This document shows, one piece after another, positions 27,806 through 38,310 of a DNA stretch of 64,000 bases. The notes beneath the pieces are model-generated. The model did no database searches. It saw only the letters and a list, made by a program, of their open reading frames with translations, and was not told where the DNA came from. The translations under genes and the position numbers were made by a program. The number at the start of each line of letters is the position of its first letter. Position 1 is the stretch's first letter. The DNA comes from Nissabacter sp. SGAir0207 (GTDB taxonomy: Bacteria > Pseudomonadota > Gammaproteobacteria > Enterobacterales > Enterobacteriaceae): contig NZ_CP028040.1 in the NCBI RefSeq assembly GCF_005491205.1, positions 9,039-73,038 on the forward strand, in the 5' to 3' direction.

Positions 27806-29459
27806 TCAATGTTGCGAATGGCTGGGCAGTAAGCGGGCAATCACCTGCGGCCACGCCGGTTGGCTCGCCCAGAGGCGCATGGTTTCAATGTCTGGCGCCA
27901 TCAGCCGGTCTTGCTCCAAAAACGCCACCTTCTCGCGCAGCGCCGACAGGATCGCTTCCAGCGGCGCGGAGCTTTTGAGCGGGCGGTGAAAATCGATCCC
28001 TTGCGCGGCGGCCATCGCCTCTATCCCGACCACCGCGGCGGTGTTGAAGCACATCGCCCCCAGCCGGCGGGCGGCGTAGGTCGCCATCGAGACGTGATCC
28101 TCCTGATTGGCGGAGGTGGGCAGGCTATCGACGCTGCCGGGGTGCGCCAGCGACTTGTTTTCGGAGGCCAGCGCGGCGGCCGTGACCTGGGCGATCATAA
28201 AGCCGGAGTTGACGCCGCCATCGTTGACCAAAAAGGGCGGCAGGCCAGAGAGGCCAGTGTCCAGCATCAGCGCCATGCGCCGTTCGGAGATGGCACCAAT
28301 TTCGGCCACCGCCAGCGCGATAATGTCGGCGGCAAAGGCCACCGGTTCGGCATGGAAGTTGCCGCCGGAGATCACCTCCCCGCTGTCGGTAAACACCAGC
28401 GGGTTATCCGACGCGGCGTTAGCCTCGGTCTGCAATACCCCGGCGGCGTAGCGCAGGTTGTCGAGGCAGGCACCCATCACCTGCGGCACGCAACGGATCG
28501 AGTAGGGGTCTTGCACGCGCCCGCACTGGGCGTGGGAGACCACAATCTCACTGCCAGCCAGCAGCGCGGCGACGGCACCCGCCACCTCCATCTGCCCGCG
28601 CTGGCCGCGCGCCTGATGGATGCGGGCATCAAAGGGCTTCACTGACCCCTTGATCGCCTGCCAGCCAGCAGCGCGGCGACGGCACCCGCCACCTCCATCT
28701 GCCCGCGCTGGCCGCGCGCCTGATGGATGCGGGCATCAAAGGGCTTCACTGACCCCTTGATCGCCTCCAGCGAGAGCGCGCCAGCCACCAGCCCGGCGGC
28801 AAACACCTTCTCCGCCTCAAACAGCCCGCGCAGCGCCAGCGCCGTCGATACCTGGGTACCGTTCAGCAGCGCCAGCCCCTCTTTCGGCCCCAGCACAAAG
28901 GGCGACAGGCCAACGCTCGCCAGCGCCTGTGTGGCGTCCATCAGCTCGCCCTTGACGCGTACCTGTCCCTCCCCGAGCAGCATCAGGGAGAGGTGCGCGA
29001 GGGGGCGAGATCGCCTGACGCGCCCACCGATCCCTTCTCTGGGATACAGGGCATGATGCCGGCGTTGTAGAGGGTGATTAGCGCGTCAATCAGCGCCGGG
29101 CGCACGCCAGAGTAGCCACGGCCAAGGCTGATGATTTTAGTGGCCATCACCAGCCGCACCACGTTGTCTGGCAGCAGGTCACCCAGCCCGACGCTGTGGG
29201 AGAGCACCAGATTGCGTTGCAGCTCCGCCAGCCGCCCGCTGGGGATGGTGGTTTGCGCCAGTTTGCCAAAGCCGGTGTTGATGCCATACACCACCTTGCC
29301 GGAGGCGACAATCTCCTCCACCGTGCGCTGGGCGGCGATCACCTGCTGGCGCGCGCCCTCCGCCAGGCTCAGCGTGACCCCGCCGTGATAGATAGCGTTG
29401 AGCGTCGCCAGATCCACCTCACCTGGCTGCAAGCAGCATGTTTGCGCTGAGAAAGACAT
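27806..29459 (-). pseudogene. hutH: Histidine ammonia-lyase, disrupted by a frameshift and a 107-bp tandem duplication
   Basis: Starts MSFSAQTCCLQPGEVDL behind CAGGAGTCATT. The MIO prosthetic group motif [11 protein letters not shown] is intact. One C is missing from the run at 29001-29005 (minus strand), after which [12 protein letters not shown] lies in the next frame. A 107-bp segment (28551-28657) is repeated directly at 28658-28764; because 107 is not a multiple of three, the frame changes again before [20 protein letters not shown]. The rest, to SHSQH, is normal. Histidine ammonia-lyase turns histidine into urocanate, the first hut step. If both lesions are real the enzyme is lost. Confidence 0.93.
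28551..28764. repeat. 107-bp direct tandem duplication inside hutH
   Basis: Bases 28551-28657 and 28658-28764 appear identical by eye (both begin CTGCCAGCCAGCAGCG and end TTGATCGC). The unit is not a multiple of three and so breaks the frame. It could be a genuine slippage event, or an assembly join of overlapping ends. Confidence 0.85.
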
Positions 29460-29776
29460 AATGACTCCTGTAGAGACGACCTGACCGGGTAGGGGTCGCG
29501 AGCGCCGAGAAGGTCTCAGGTTCAGGGCGCCGCACCCGCCGGGGTTCGTATGTGTATAATCTTGTATATACAACTAGCAAGCCACGTGCCAGGTAGGGTG
29601 ATCCGGTGTGAGACCGGGTACGGCCAGCATGTTGGGGTGCATGGACGGGCAAAAGGAGAGCGTGGTTGCACCCTATTCAGGCATCATGATCAAGGGTAGT
29701 GCACGCGGTTGAATAGGGGTGTATATACATCTGATTTTTTAGCGGCTACACTTCATTTTTCGACTTCACTCACGTA
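29460..29776. promoter_or_regulatory. Divergent hutH-hutC control region with two HutC operators
   Basis: About 315 bases between divergent hutH and hutC. It holds TGTATATACA at 29563-29572 (hutH side) and again at 29720-29729 (hutC side). The rest is GC-rich with several short inverted repeats, for example CACCCTATTCA near 29675 mirrored by TGAATAGGG near 29711. This leaves a structured leader of about 100 bases before hutH. I do not recognise it as a known riboswitch. Confidence 0.65.
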
Positions 29777-30544
29777 ATGGAAACCCCAATGACTGAGCAG
29801 ACTGCGATTTCCCAACTCGCCGCCGCCATGGGCGAGCAGCCTGCGCCGATCTACGTCCGCGTAAAGCAGGCCATTATCAGCCAGATTAAGCAGGGCACCT
29901 GGAAGCCCAACCAGCGCATCCCCTCCGAGAGCGAGCTGGTGGCCAACCTTGGCGTCAGCCGCATGACCATCAACCGCGCGCTGCGGGAGCTGACCAAAGA
30001 GGGCTTTTTGATGCGTATGCAGGGCGTCGGCACCTTTGTGGCAGAGAGCAAGGGGTTCACCGCCATGCTGGAAGTGCACAACATCGCGGAGGAGATCCGC
30101 GCGCGCGGCCATGTGCACAGCAGCCAGATTATCCGCCTGGAGGCGGTCAAGGCTGACCCGGAACAGGCCGCCGTGCTGGGGCTGACCACCGGCCAGCAGA
30201 TTTTCCACTCCCTGATTGTGCATTTCGAGAATGGGCTGGCGGTGCAGCTTGAGGATCGGCTGGTCAATCCGCAGGTCGCGCCGGACTATCTCCAGCAGGA
30301 CTATGCCCAGGAGACGCCCTACACCTACCTGATGAACGTCGCGCCGCTGTCGGCGGGCGAGCACGTGGTGGAGGCGGTGATGCCGGATGCGGCGCAACGC
30401 ACGTTGCTGATGATGGATGAGCGCGAGCCGTGCCTCCTGATCCGCCGCCAGACCTGGAGCGACACCACCGTGGTGACCTACGCCCGCCTGCTCTACCCCG
30501 GCACCCGCTACAAATTACTGGGCAAGTTCCGCGGTCACGGCTGA
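29777..30544 (+). CDS. hutC: HutC, GntR/UTRA-family repressor of histidine utilisation
   Basis: A 255-residue GntR-type regulator. The winged helix-turn-helix is at residues 20-85 (IPSESELVANLGVSRMTINR, then GTFVAESKG). The C-terminal UTRA domain that binds urocanate ends in YPGTRYKLLGKF. A second ATG at 29789 is also possible, and neither start has a strong ribosome binding site. A HutC-type palindrome lies 48 bases upstream, implying autoregulation. It overlaps the convergent hutD by ten bases. Confidence 0.93.
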   Translation: METPMTEQTAISQLAAAMGEQPAPIYVRVKQAIISQIKQGTWKPNQRIPSESELVANLGVSRMTINRALRELTKEGFLMRMQGVGTFVAESKGFTAMLEVHNIAEEIRARGHVHSSQIIRLEAVKADPEQAAVLGLTTGQQIFHSLIVHFENGLAVQLEDRLVNPQVAPDYLQQDYAQETPYTYLMNVAPLSAGEHVVEAVMPDAAQRTLLMMDEREPCLLIRRQTWSDTTVVTYARLLYPGTRYKLLGKFRGHG

Positions 30545-31079
30545 CCGCACTCCACCACCGACGCAAACAGCAGGCGCGCATCCGGGGAGAGCGGCGTGAC
30601 GTCGCTCTCCTCGCCGCTCCACCACATGCCCTCATCCTGCCCCAGCGTCTCGCCCGCCACACGCCACTGGCCGGCCATCACCAGACAGACACCCGCCCGG
30701 CTGCTCGCCGCTTCCGCAATCAGGGAGACCGTGGCGCGGCAGTGCCCACGGCGGGTCATCAGGTTGAAATCCAGCCCCTCGCCCCCGCCCATTTGGCAAT
30801 GGGTCATCTCGTCGCCGCTAAACGCATAGGGCACCCGAGCGCCAGCCGCTGCACGCGGCCACCGTGATGCAGCGTGGCCTCCGCGCCGCGGATCAGGGTG
30901 ATGATGCGGTCGATGCCGGGAAACGTCGAGAAGGCGCTGCTCTGGCGCAGGGTAGCGATGCTGGCGCGCCAGTGGAATGGCGCGCTGCCCGCCGGGAGGG
31001 AAACGATCTCCCGGGTCTGGCCGCCGCCGTTCTTCCACGGCGTCACGGGCAGGGTGGCGATGCTATAGCGCTGCCTCAT
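30535..31079 (-). pseudogene. hutD: HutD family protein (one-base frameshift)
   Basis: Starts MRQRYSIATLPVTPWKNGGG, the HutD hallmark, and runs to GGRVQRLALG. The second frame continues VPYAFSGDEMTHCQMGGG and LDFNLMTRRG to VVECGQP. One G missing from the minus-strand run (CCC at 30834-30836) explains the break; the rebuilt protein has about 181 residues. HutD is a cupin-fold protein of the hut operon thought to limit toxic urocanate build-up. Its start overlaps the hutF stop by ATGA. Confidence 0.88.
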
Positions 31080-32432
31080 GCTGCCAGCTCCCTCATCACC
31101 TGCCGGAATGCCGCGTCCGCCTGCTCCTCCAGCGGGTGCCGCCCCTCCACTACCACCGGCTGGCCCGCGACGTAGACAGCGCGGATATCCTGTTTCTCGC
31201 CAGCAAAGATCCAGCGGTTGAGCAGGTGTTCGCTCTGACACTCCCCGAGCCAGGCGTTGTCCGCCAGCAGCAGCCAGTCAGCCCGCTGGCCGGGGCGACA
31301 CTGCCCGCCGCGATGCCGCACGCCTGTGCGCCGCCCGCCGCCGCCTGGGTATAGAGCACCGTGCCGACAAAGGGATTATCCGCCGTATGCAGGCGGTTGC
31401 GCCGCTGGTCTCGCAGGCGTTGGGCATACTCCAGCCAGCGCAGCTCCTCCAGCACGCTGAGCGAGACGTGGCTGTCCGACCCGATGCCCCATCGCCCCTG
31501 CTGGTGCAGGTAGGCGGTGGCGGGGAAGATGCCATCGCCCAAATTTGCCTCGGTGGTTGGGCACAGCCCGGCGACGGCCTGACTGCGCGCCAGCCGCGTG
31601 ATCTCCGATTCAGAGAGGTGCGTGGCGTGGATCAGACACCAGCGCCCATCCACCGCAAAGCGATCCATCAGCCACTCCACCGGCCGCTGCCCAGACCATG
31701 CCAGACACTCCTCCACCTCCCGCTGCTGCTCGGCGATATGGAGATGCACCGGCAGGCTGGCGTCGGTGGCGGCCAGCACCTCCCGCATCTGCGGCTCACT
31801 GACGGCACGTAGCGAGTGGAAGCAGACGCCATGATTGATCAGCGGCGCGCCCCGGACGATCTGCTCCAGCCGCGCCAGCTGCCGCAAATAGCCCTCGGTA
31901 TCCTGGATAAAGCGCCGTTGACCCGCGGCCGGGGCTGGCCGCCAAACCCGGCATGGGCGTAGAGCACCGGTAGCAGGGTCTGCCCGATGCCGCTTTCAGT
32001 GGCCGCTGCCAGCAGGTGATGCAGCATCTCATCTGCCGCGTAGGGCTGCCCGCCGGGGGCGTGGTGGAGGTAGTGGAACTCGGCGACCTGGGTATAGCCG
32101 CCCTTCAGCATGGTGATGTAGAGCTGCCGGGCGATGACACCCACTTGCTCCGGCGTCAGGCGCGCCACCAGCCGGTACATCTGCTCGCGCCAGGTCCAGA
32201 AGCTGTCCTGAGGATCACCCGCCATGTCAGTCAGCCCGGCCATCGCCCGCTGGAACGCGTGGGAGTGCAGGTTGGCCATCGCGGGGATAAGCGCCCCCTG
32301 CAACCGGGTGGCGTCACCCGCTGCCGCGTTGGGGGTGACAGAGACGATCATGCCCTGCGCATCAACCTCAATGCGCACCTGCTCCGCCCATCCATCTCCC
32401 AGCAACGCCCGGGAAACAAAAAAACTTAACAT
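31076..32432 (-). pseudogene. hutF: Formimidoylglutamate deiminase (two one-base frameshifts)
   Basis: An amidohydrolase with ANLHSHAFQRAMAG (metal-binding His-x-His), EFHYLHHAPGG, LHIAEQQREVEECLAW, LIHATHLSESE and GIGSDSHVSLSVLEELR, all diagnostic of HutF. The frame breaks after GFGGQP (run at 31931-31934) and after IAAGSVAP (run at 31292-31295), each repaired by one extra base. The last part is GQRADWLLLADNAWLGE to VMRELAA. HutF makes N-formylglutamate and ammonia, the HutF/HutG branch known from Pseudomonas. It is divergent from hutI. Confidence 0.92.
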
Positions 32433-32455
32433 GGTTGATCCTTAATCAGTGTGCT

Positions 32456-32465
32456 TGTATATACA
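32456..32465. promoter_or_regulatory. HutC operator core between hutF and hutI
   Basis: TGTATATACA lies in the 73-base divergent gap between hutF (minus) and hutI (plus). Further TATACATATACATA follows, so the site may be extended or doubled. It would let HutC control both directions. Confidence 0.7.
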
Positions 32466-32505
32466 TATACATACTTCAATCAACCCTGTAAATGGAAGAG
32501 GTGCT

Positions 32506-33734
32506 ATGTCAGCCAAGCAGCACGCCCTACACCACTGCGACAGCCTGTGGTACGGCGCCGATCTGGTCACGATGAGAGAGGGCCAATACAGCCTGATCCA
32601 CGACGGGTTTATTGCCGTGACGCAGGGCGTCATCGTCGGCGTAGGCCCGCGTGATGAGGCGGCGCACTTCTCCGCCGCCCAGGAGCATCGCTTTCACGGC
32701 GGCATCATCACACCGGGCCTGATTGACTGCCACACCCACCTGATCTACGGCGGCAATCGCAGCGAGGAGTTTGAGCAGCGGCTCAACGGCGTCAGCTATG
32801 CGGAGATTGCGGCGCAGGGCGGCGGCATTCTCTCCACCGTCCGGCATACCCGTGAGGCGAGTCTGGCGCAGCTAGTGCAGTCGGCCCAGCAGCGGCTGGC
32901 GATTATGCTGGCGGAGGGGGTCACCACGGTGGAGATCAAGTCGGGTTACGGGCTGGATAAGGCCTCAGAGATCCGCATGTTACAGGCCGCACGCCAGCTG
33001 GGTGACATGCTGCCCGTGGACGTGGTGACCACCTGTCTGGCCGCCCATGCCGTTCCGCCGGAGTATGAGGGCCGGGCAGATGCCTGGATCGCGCTGATCT
33101 GCGATGAGTTACTGCCCGAGATCCAGGCGGCGGGACTGGCGGATGCGGTGGATGCCTTCTGTGAACATCTGGCCTTCTCCCCCCAGCAAGTGGAGACCCT
33201 GTTCCGCCGCGCGCGGGCGCTTGGCCTGCCGATCAAGCTCCATGCCGAGCAGCTCTCGCCGCTCGGCGGTAGCGCACTGGCGGCACGTTATGGCGCGCTC
33301 TCGGCGGATCATCTGGAGTACGCCACCGAGCAGGATGCCAAGGCGATGGCGGAGCATGGCACGGTGGCGGTACTGCTGCCCGGCGCCTTCTATCTCTTGC
33401 GTGAGACCCAGCGCCCACCGGTTGAACATTTCCGCCGCTGGGGGTGCCGATGGCGCTGGCAAGCGATGCCAACCCCGGCACCTCGCCGGCGCTCTCCCTG
33501 CGCCTGATGCTGAACATGGGCTGTACGCTGTTTGGCATGACCCCCGAGGAGGCGCTGGCGGGGGTCACCACCCATGCCGCCAAAGCCCTCGGCCTGTTCG
33601 CCACCCACGGCACGCTGGAGGTGGGCAAGGTCGCCAATTTCGTTCACTGGGAGGTCACCCATCCCGCTGAGCTGGTCTACTGGCTGGGCGGGCAACTCCC
33701 CTGCCATGTTATCTACCAAGGAGAACCAAGATGA
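32506..33734 (+). pseudogene. hutI: Imidazolonepropionase (one-base frameshift)
   Basis: Starts MSAKQHALHHCDSLWYGADL behind GGAAGAGG. The amidohydrolase motif is GLIDCHTHLIYGGNRSEEF, followed by VEIKSGYGLD and LPIKLHAEQLSPLGG. After EHFRRWG the frame changes and [20 protein letters not shown] continues in the next frame to YQGEPR. One extra G in 33440-33444 repairs it, giving about 409 residues. HutI hydrolyses imidazolonepropionate to formiminoglutamate. Its stop overlaps the hutG start (ATGA). Confidence 0.94.
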
Positions 33735-34510
33735 CCCCCTATACCTTCACGCCGGGCAACCTGCCCCTGCTGGTCAGCATCCCCCATGCCGGCACCCAGC
33801 TACCGCCAGAGCTGCAAGGCACCCTCACTGCCGAGGCGGCCAGCCTGCCCGACACTGACTGGCACCTCCCCGTGCTGTATGACTTTGTGAAGGAGATGGG
33901 TGCCAGCCTGCTGGTGGGGCACTACTCGCGCTTTGCCATCGATCTCAACCGCCCGCTGGATGACCAGCCCCTCTACACCACCGCCACCACCGGGCTGTTT
34001 CCTGAGACGCTGTTTAACGGTGAGCCGGTATTCCAGCCCGGCAAGACGCCAACGGATAATCTCCGTCAGCGTTATAAGCAGGAGATATGGCAACCCTACC
34101 ACCAGCAACTGGAGCTGGAGCTGGAGCGCCTGACGGCGAAATTTGGCTATGTGGTGCTGTATGACGCGCACTCCATCGCTTCAGTTATCCCACGGCTGTT
34201 TGAGGGACGCCTGCCTGACATCAACATTGGTACCCACGATGGCAAAAGCTGCGCGCCCGCTTATGCCGACGCCATCACCCAGATGTGCGCTGCCCAGGAG
34301 AAATTTACCTGGGTGGTGAATGGGCGGTTCAAGGGGGGCTATATCACGCGGCACTATGGCGATCCGGCTCGTCAGCGCCATGCCATCCAGATTGAGCTGG
34401 CGCAGGTGAACTACATGGCGGAGCAGCCGCCGTTCGACCTGGATACGCAGAAGGCCCCGGCGTTGCAGAGCCTGTTGCGCCAGTTCCTGACTGGCATCAG
34501 CGCCCGTTGA
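33731..34510 (+). CDS. hutG: N-formylglutamate deformylase
   Basis: A 259-residue HutG of the FGase family: [43 protein letters not shown] and [11 protein letters not shown]. It hydrolyses N-formylglutamate to formate and glutamate, the last step after HutF. It is translationally coupled to hutI by a four-base overlap. The gene is intact. Confidence 0.95.
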   Translation: MTPYTFTPGNLPLLVSIPHAGTQLPPELQGTLTAEAASLPDTDWHLPVLYDFVKEMGASLLVGHYSRFAIDLNRPLDDQPLYTTATTGLFPETLFNGEPVFQPGKTPTDNLRQRYKQEIWQPYHQQLELELERLTAKFGYVVLYDAHSIASVIPRLFEGRLPDINIGTHDGKSCAPAYADAITQMCAAQEKFTWVVNGRFKGGYITRHYGDPARQRHAIQIELAQVNYMAEQPPFDLDTQKAPALQSLLRQFLTGISAR

Positions 34511-34518
34511 TGCAGATT

Positions 34519-34544
34519 GGGCGCACGCGCCACCGCGTGCGCCC
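34519..34544. terminator. Hairpin between convergent hutG and the permease gene
   Basis: A perfect 11-base stem, GGGCGCACGCG and CGCGTGCGCCC, around CCAC, in the 39-base gap between two converging genes. There is no clear T run on either strand, but stem strength and position suit a bidirectional terminator. Confidence 0.55.
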
Positions 34545-34549
34545 GGTGC

Positions 34550-35971
34550 TTACTCCGGGAACGCGGAGGACAGCAGAACGTGCTGGCGGCGATAGGTTCC
34601 CACCCATGCATAGAGTGCCGCTGTCACGACCCAGCCAATCAGCCATGAGATGTCATTGCCAGCAAATACCCAGGTCAATGAGCCATGAAACATCGGATTC
34701 TCGATAAATGGCAATTGCACCACCACACCTGCGGCATACACCGCGATCCCCGTCAGGTTCCATTTCCCGTAACGGCCAGCGGGATCATACAACGCCGGCA
34801 CATCCATCTTCCCTTTCGATACCAGATAGAAGTCTGCCAGATTGATGGCGCTCCACGGCACAAAAAAGGCCAGCAAAAACAGCAGGAAGTGGGTGAACGC
34901 CTTGATGAAGTTTGGTTCGCTGAACAGGCCGATCACGCATGAGAGCGCAACCATCAGTACCACAAAGCCGATGCGTACACGCGGTGAGAGGGTGGCGCGG
35001 CGCTGGAAACCGGTGACGATGGTGGCGAGCGACATAAAACTGCCATAGGCATTCAGCGTGGTGAAGGTGATCTTCCCAAAGCAGATCGCGGCATAGATCA
35101 CTAAGGCCATCAGTGCATTGTCACCCAGCCCGACGATGTACCCCACCTCATTGCCGGAAAACGCAGGGCCAGCCAAGGCAGCGGCAATCACACCCAAGGT
35201 CATTGATGCCTGAGTACCGAGTACCGTGCCAAAAAAGACCGCCGCAAAGGTTTTGCCTGCCGGGACATCTTTCGGCAAATAGCGTGAATAGTCTGAGACA
35301 TAGGGGCAGTAGGCGATCTGCCAGGAGGAGGAGAGCGAGATGGCCAGCAGGAACATTGGCAGCGAGAAGTGCCTGTTGCCGTTGATCAAGGCGAGGTTCT
35401 CTGGCGTCAAAATGGAGACAAAGAGATAGGCAAAGGTCAGCAGGCCAATGAGCGTAGCCACCTTGCCCAGACGGTGGATCACCCGGTATCCCAATACCGC
35501 GATCACCACGATGATTGCGCTAAAGATAATCATGCCTGCCGGGTGGCTTACGCCCAGGATCTTAGCCATCGCCTGCCCGGCCAACACTGTCCCGCCTGCG
35601 GAGAAACCGACATACATGATGCACGCCAGTACCAAGGGGATCACCGCGCCATAGACGCCAAACTGTGCCCGGCTCATGATCATCTGCGGCAAGCCAAAGC
35701 GTGGCCCCTGAATGGCGTGCAGCGCCATCACTGCCGCCCCCAGGATCTGACCGATAAACAGCCCTACCAGTGACCAGAACACGTCACCACCCAGCACCAC
35801 TGCCAAGGCGCCGGTAACGATGGCCGTGATCTGTAAATTACCCCCGAACCAGAGCGTAAACAGGCTGAATGGGTGCCCATGTCGCTCGCGCAGTGGGATG
35901 TAGTCGATAGAACGTGATTCAGTGATGCGTTTGGTTTTTCCCTGCTGTTCCGCTGATGTGAATGTGGACAT
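34550..35971 (-). CDS. NCS1-family permease (CodB-like), probable hut transporter
   Basis: A 473-residue inner-membrane transporter with about twelve helices, of the purine-cytosine permease/NCS1 family. The polar N-terminus RSIDYIPLRERHGHPFSLF is typical, and FALYMFIG-type loops are replaced by RYLPKDVPAGKTF. CodB-like permeases occur in Pseudomonas hut clusters, where they import urocanate or histidine. The HutC palindrome 105 bases upstream supports the same role here. The gene is intact. Confidence 0.85.
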   Translation of the reverse strand: MSTFTSAEQQGKTKRITESRSIDYIPLRERHGHPFSLFTLWFGGNLQITAIVTGALAVVLGGDVFWSLVGLFIGQILGAAVMALHAIQGPRFGLPQMIMSRAQFGVYGAVIPLVLACIMYVGFSAGGTVLAGQAMAKILGVSHPAGMIIFSAIIVVIAVLGYRVIHRLGKVATLIGLLTFAYLFVSILTPENLALINGNRHFSLPMFLLAISLSSSWQIAYCPYVSDYSRYLPKDVPAGKTFAAVFFGTVLGTQASMTLGVIAAALAGPAFSGNEVGYIVGLGDNALMALVIYAAICFGKITFTTLNAYGSFMSLATIVTGFQRRATLSPRVRIGFVVLMVALSCVIGLFSEPNFIKAFTHFLLFLLAFFVPWSAINLADFYLVSKGKMDVPALYDPAGRYGKWNLTGIAVYAAGVVVQLPFIENPMFHGSLTWVFAGNDISWLIGWVVTAALYAWVGTYRRQHVLLSSAFPE

Positions 35972-36076
35972 ATCTCACCCCTTCCAGAGTCACCCTTGAT
36001 AAATTCCTTGCCCGAATTTACCCCGTACATGTTCTGGTGATGGCCATACCGCAATCGGCCTCAACATGATTAAACA

Positions 36077-36086
36077 TGTATATACA
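36077..36086. promoter_or_regulatory. HutC operator core upstream of the NCS1 permease
   Basis: TGTATATACA, identical to the four other copies in the hut island, 106 bases upstream of the permease start on the minus strand. It is the last feature of the hut island before the replication region begins. Confidence 0.65.
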
Positions 36087-36474
36087 TAGGTGATATGGAA
36101 TATCCCTTAGGGCGTCAAGATGGGGAGCCATAGCGTTTTTCTATGACAAGCTGGCTAAATTCTCATCAAAAAAGTGATGAAGTGATTCTGGATGAGGAGA
36201 CGATCAAGAAAACGATCCAGCAATGCCCTGAAAACGAACGCAATGAGGCTGCCATGCGCCGATCACTGAGGTAGCCGCCCTACCCCACAGTAAAACCTAA
36301 AAATGGCTCAAAATTGCATACAGGCGCGTTGGTGCGATGGCAACTAAGTTGATGTGTTTTCGGCTGTGTTCTGTTGGATCGCGGTTGAATGCTTGGATCA
36401 TCTCATTATGATCAAGGCTAGAGATATGGGCAAACGAAAGTGATCCTCTGAAGAAAATCAATCTTCACAATGAC

Positions 36475-36726
36475 TTATCCACATATCCACTGACCAGATC
36501 AATTGTTTTAGTTCAATAAAGATCAATAAAGATCAATAAAGAATACCAGCGCTGTATCCTCATGATTCTAATAAGGAAAAAGGCACTTCGGGTTAACACT
36601 TTCATGAATAAGGTTAACACTTTCATGAAAAAGGTGTTTACTTTCATGATAAAGGTTAATACTTTCATGCATCAAAGGTTAACACTTCCATGATAGCAGG
36701 ACGGATTAGGCTCAGGGTGTGGATAA
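36475..36726. other. oriV: Replication origin 1: DnaA boxes, GATC repeats and five iterons
   Basis: In order: a perfect DnaA box TTATCCACA (36475-36483); an AT-rich stretch with GTTCAATAAA then two copies of GATCAATAAA (36511-36540), giving Dam sites as in P1 oriR; five iterons of the form AAGGTTAACACTTTCATGA between 36590 and 36692, spaced 21-23 bases (the third and fourth degenerate); and a second DnaA box TGTGGATAA (36718-36726) touching the repA start. This is the layout of an iteron-controlled theta origin. Confidence 0.85.
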
Positions 36727-37611
36727 ATGAGAAAAACCAAAGAAAACAGCGAGATAAACAACCCTTTTGCTGTTGTGAAAAAAGATTCCGACACAGTTTA
36801 TGAACTGATACCCAACAGCAATAAGACCGTCCAGCCTGTCGCCCTGCTACGTTTGAGTGTTTTCACCCCGGTAGCCCCTCAGGAGAAGGGTAAACGTGAT
36901 TTTTTGATCGATGCCAGTGAGGAGCTGGGCAGCCTTGAGGTGGCCCGCCAGGAGGGGTATACCAATATCCAGATCCAGGGTGCCAAATTGAGCATGTCCA
37001 CCGATTTCAAAACCTGGATCGGCATCATCTCCGCGTTCTCGGTCTATGGCTATTCCAACGCCACCATCAAGCTGCCCTTCACTGAATTCGCCAAAATGTG
37101 CGGCATCAAATCCTCGGATTTCAACCTGCGCTCCCGCAAGCGCCTGAACGAGTCTCTGTTCAACATCTCTGGCGTAACCCTCGGATTTAGCAGCAAAGAT
37201 GGCAGGAAGTTCATGACCACCCACCTGGTGCAATATGCCATCCTGAACATGGATACTGACACCGTGGAGATCACTGGTGACCCCAGGCTGTGGGAGCTTT
37301 ATCGCTACGACAACAAGGTGCTGCTGAGCCTTAAGGCGCTCTCTGAGCTCTCCAGGAAGGAGGCGGCGCAATCTCTGTATATCTATTTTGAGAGCATGCC
37401 GCCCGGCAAGCTTTTCATCTCCATGAAGCGGCTGCGCGAGCGTCTGGCGCTGGAGTCCCCGGTGAAAACGCAGAACTTGATCATCCGCCGCGCCCTAGCT
37501 GACCTCAACCGCATTGGCTATCTGGACTATATCGAACTGAAGAAAGGGCGCGAGATCCAGATCATCGTCAACAGCCGCTCCCCCAAGCTTCAGGGGTTGG
37601 CCTCTTATTAA
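36727..37611 (+). CDS. repA: Plasmid replication initiator, P1 RepA/RepFIB-like
   Basis: A 294-residue initiator. NSNKTVQPVALLRLSVF near residue 29, LSMSTDFKTWIGIISAFSVYG, and KEAAQSLYIYFESMP followed by RLRERLALESPVKTQNLIIR align clearly with P1 RepA and the RepFIB group. Both halves form winged helices that bind the iterons as monomers, while dimers couple iterons and limit copy number. Iterons lie both upstream (origin) and downstream (control locus), as for P1 incC and incA. Confidence 0.93.
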   Translation: MRKTKENSEINNPFAVVKKDSDTVYELIPNSNKTVQPVALLRLSVFTPVAPQEKGKRDFLIDASEELGSLEVARQEGYTNIQIQGAKLSMSTDFKTWIGIISAFSVYGYSNATIKLPFTEFAKMCGIKSSDFNLRSRKRLNESLFNISGVTLGFSSKDGRKFMTTHLVQYAILNMDTDTVEITGDPRLWELYRYDNKVLLSLKALSELSRKEAAQSLYIYFESMPPGKLFISMKRLRERLALESPVKTQNLIIRRALADLNRIGYLDYIELKKGREIQIIVNSRSPKLQGLASY

Positions 37612-37635
37612 TTTGTTAATTTTCAAGCGTTAGAG

Positions 37636-38280
37636 AAAAGGTTAGTAGTTCCATGTGCCCGAATACTGGAGACATCCCTTTTGGATAAGTGCTGCCGCAA
37701 AAGGTTAGTAGTTCCATGTACTCGGATACCTTGAGATACCCCTTTTGGATAAGTGCTGTCCCAAAAGGTTAGTAGTTCCATGTGCCCGGATACCTGGAGA
37801 TACCCCTTTTGGATAAGTGCTGCCTCAAAAGGTTAGTAGTTCCATGTACCGCAAGTGCGGTTACATGAAAGTGTTAACCTTTATGCTAGTATTTTGCCTG
37901 CCCTGACGAATTGATCAGCAATCTGCGGATTCTATAGCCAAAAGATCGTGCCCATCATGAAAGTGTTAACCTTTTCGATGCACTCAACATGGAAGTGTTA
38001 ACCTTTTGCAGAATTTGGCAGGGGTTACTTGCGCTAATTGCCTATGCGACAACGGTATTACCCTCTGTCCCACTGTCCTATCCCCGTTCGAGGACATGGC
38101 CCAATCAGCCTGCGAAAAGGTTTCTACTTCCATGTTGGCGAAGACCAAAGGTTGTTAGTTCCATGCAAGGAGACGTTTTGAGGTGATTTAAGAAGCAAAA
38201 TGCTTTGAATTGCTCATTGCGTATCCACTCCTCATGAAAGTGTTAACCTTTGAGAGGCGTCTACATGGAAGTGTTAACCT
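37636..38280. repeat. Downstream iteron array (copy-control/incompatibility locus)
   Basis: At least eleven iterons and no gene. Four copies of AAAAGGTTAGTAGTTCCATG begin at 37636, 37699, 37763 and 37827 inside a larger unit of about 64 bp that also holds CCTTTTGGATAAGTGCTG. Then come inverted copies CATGAAAGTGTTAACCTTT at 37864, 37956, 37988 and 38233 (some with GGAAG) and 38264, and direct variants at 38115 and 38147. The arrangement resembles P1 incA, where extra iterons titrate RepA and handcuff the origin. Confidence 0.85.
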
Positions 38281-38310
38281 ATGAGTATTGTCACGCCGTA
38301 AAATGATGCG

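Noticed and set aside
29585..29700. Possible riboswitch between hutH and hutC
   Set aside because: Several short inverted repeats exist but I cannot match any known riboswitch core; regulation is already explained by the two HutC sites.
36143..36274. 43-codon frame between the NCS1 permease and origin 1
   Set aside because: No ribosome binding site, no recognisable motif, and it lies in the control region upstream of the iterons.
37636..38280. CRISPR-like regularly spaced repeats
   Set aside because: Repeats match the iterons of the adjacent RepA origin, occur in both orientations, the intervening sequences are themselves repeated, and no cas genes are present.
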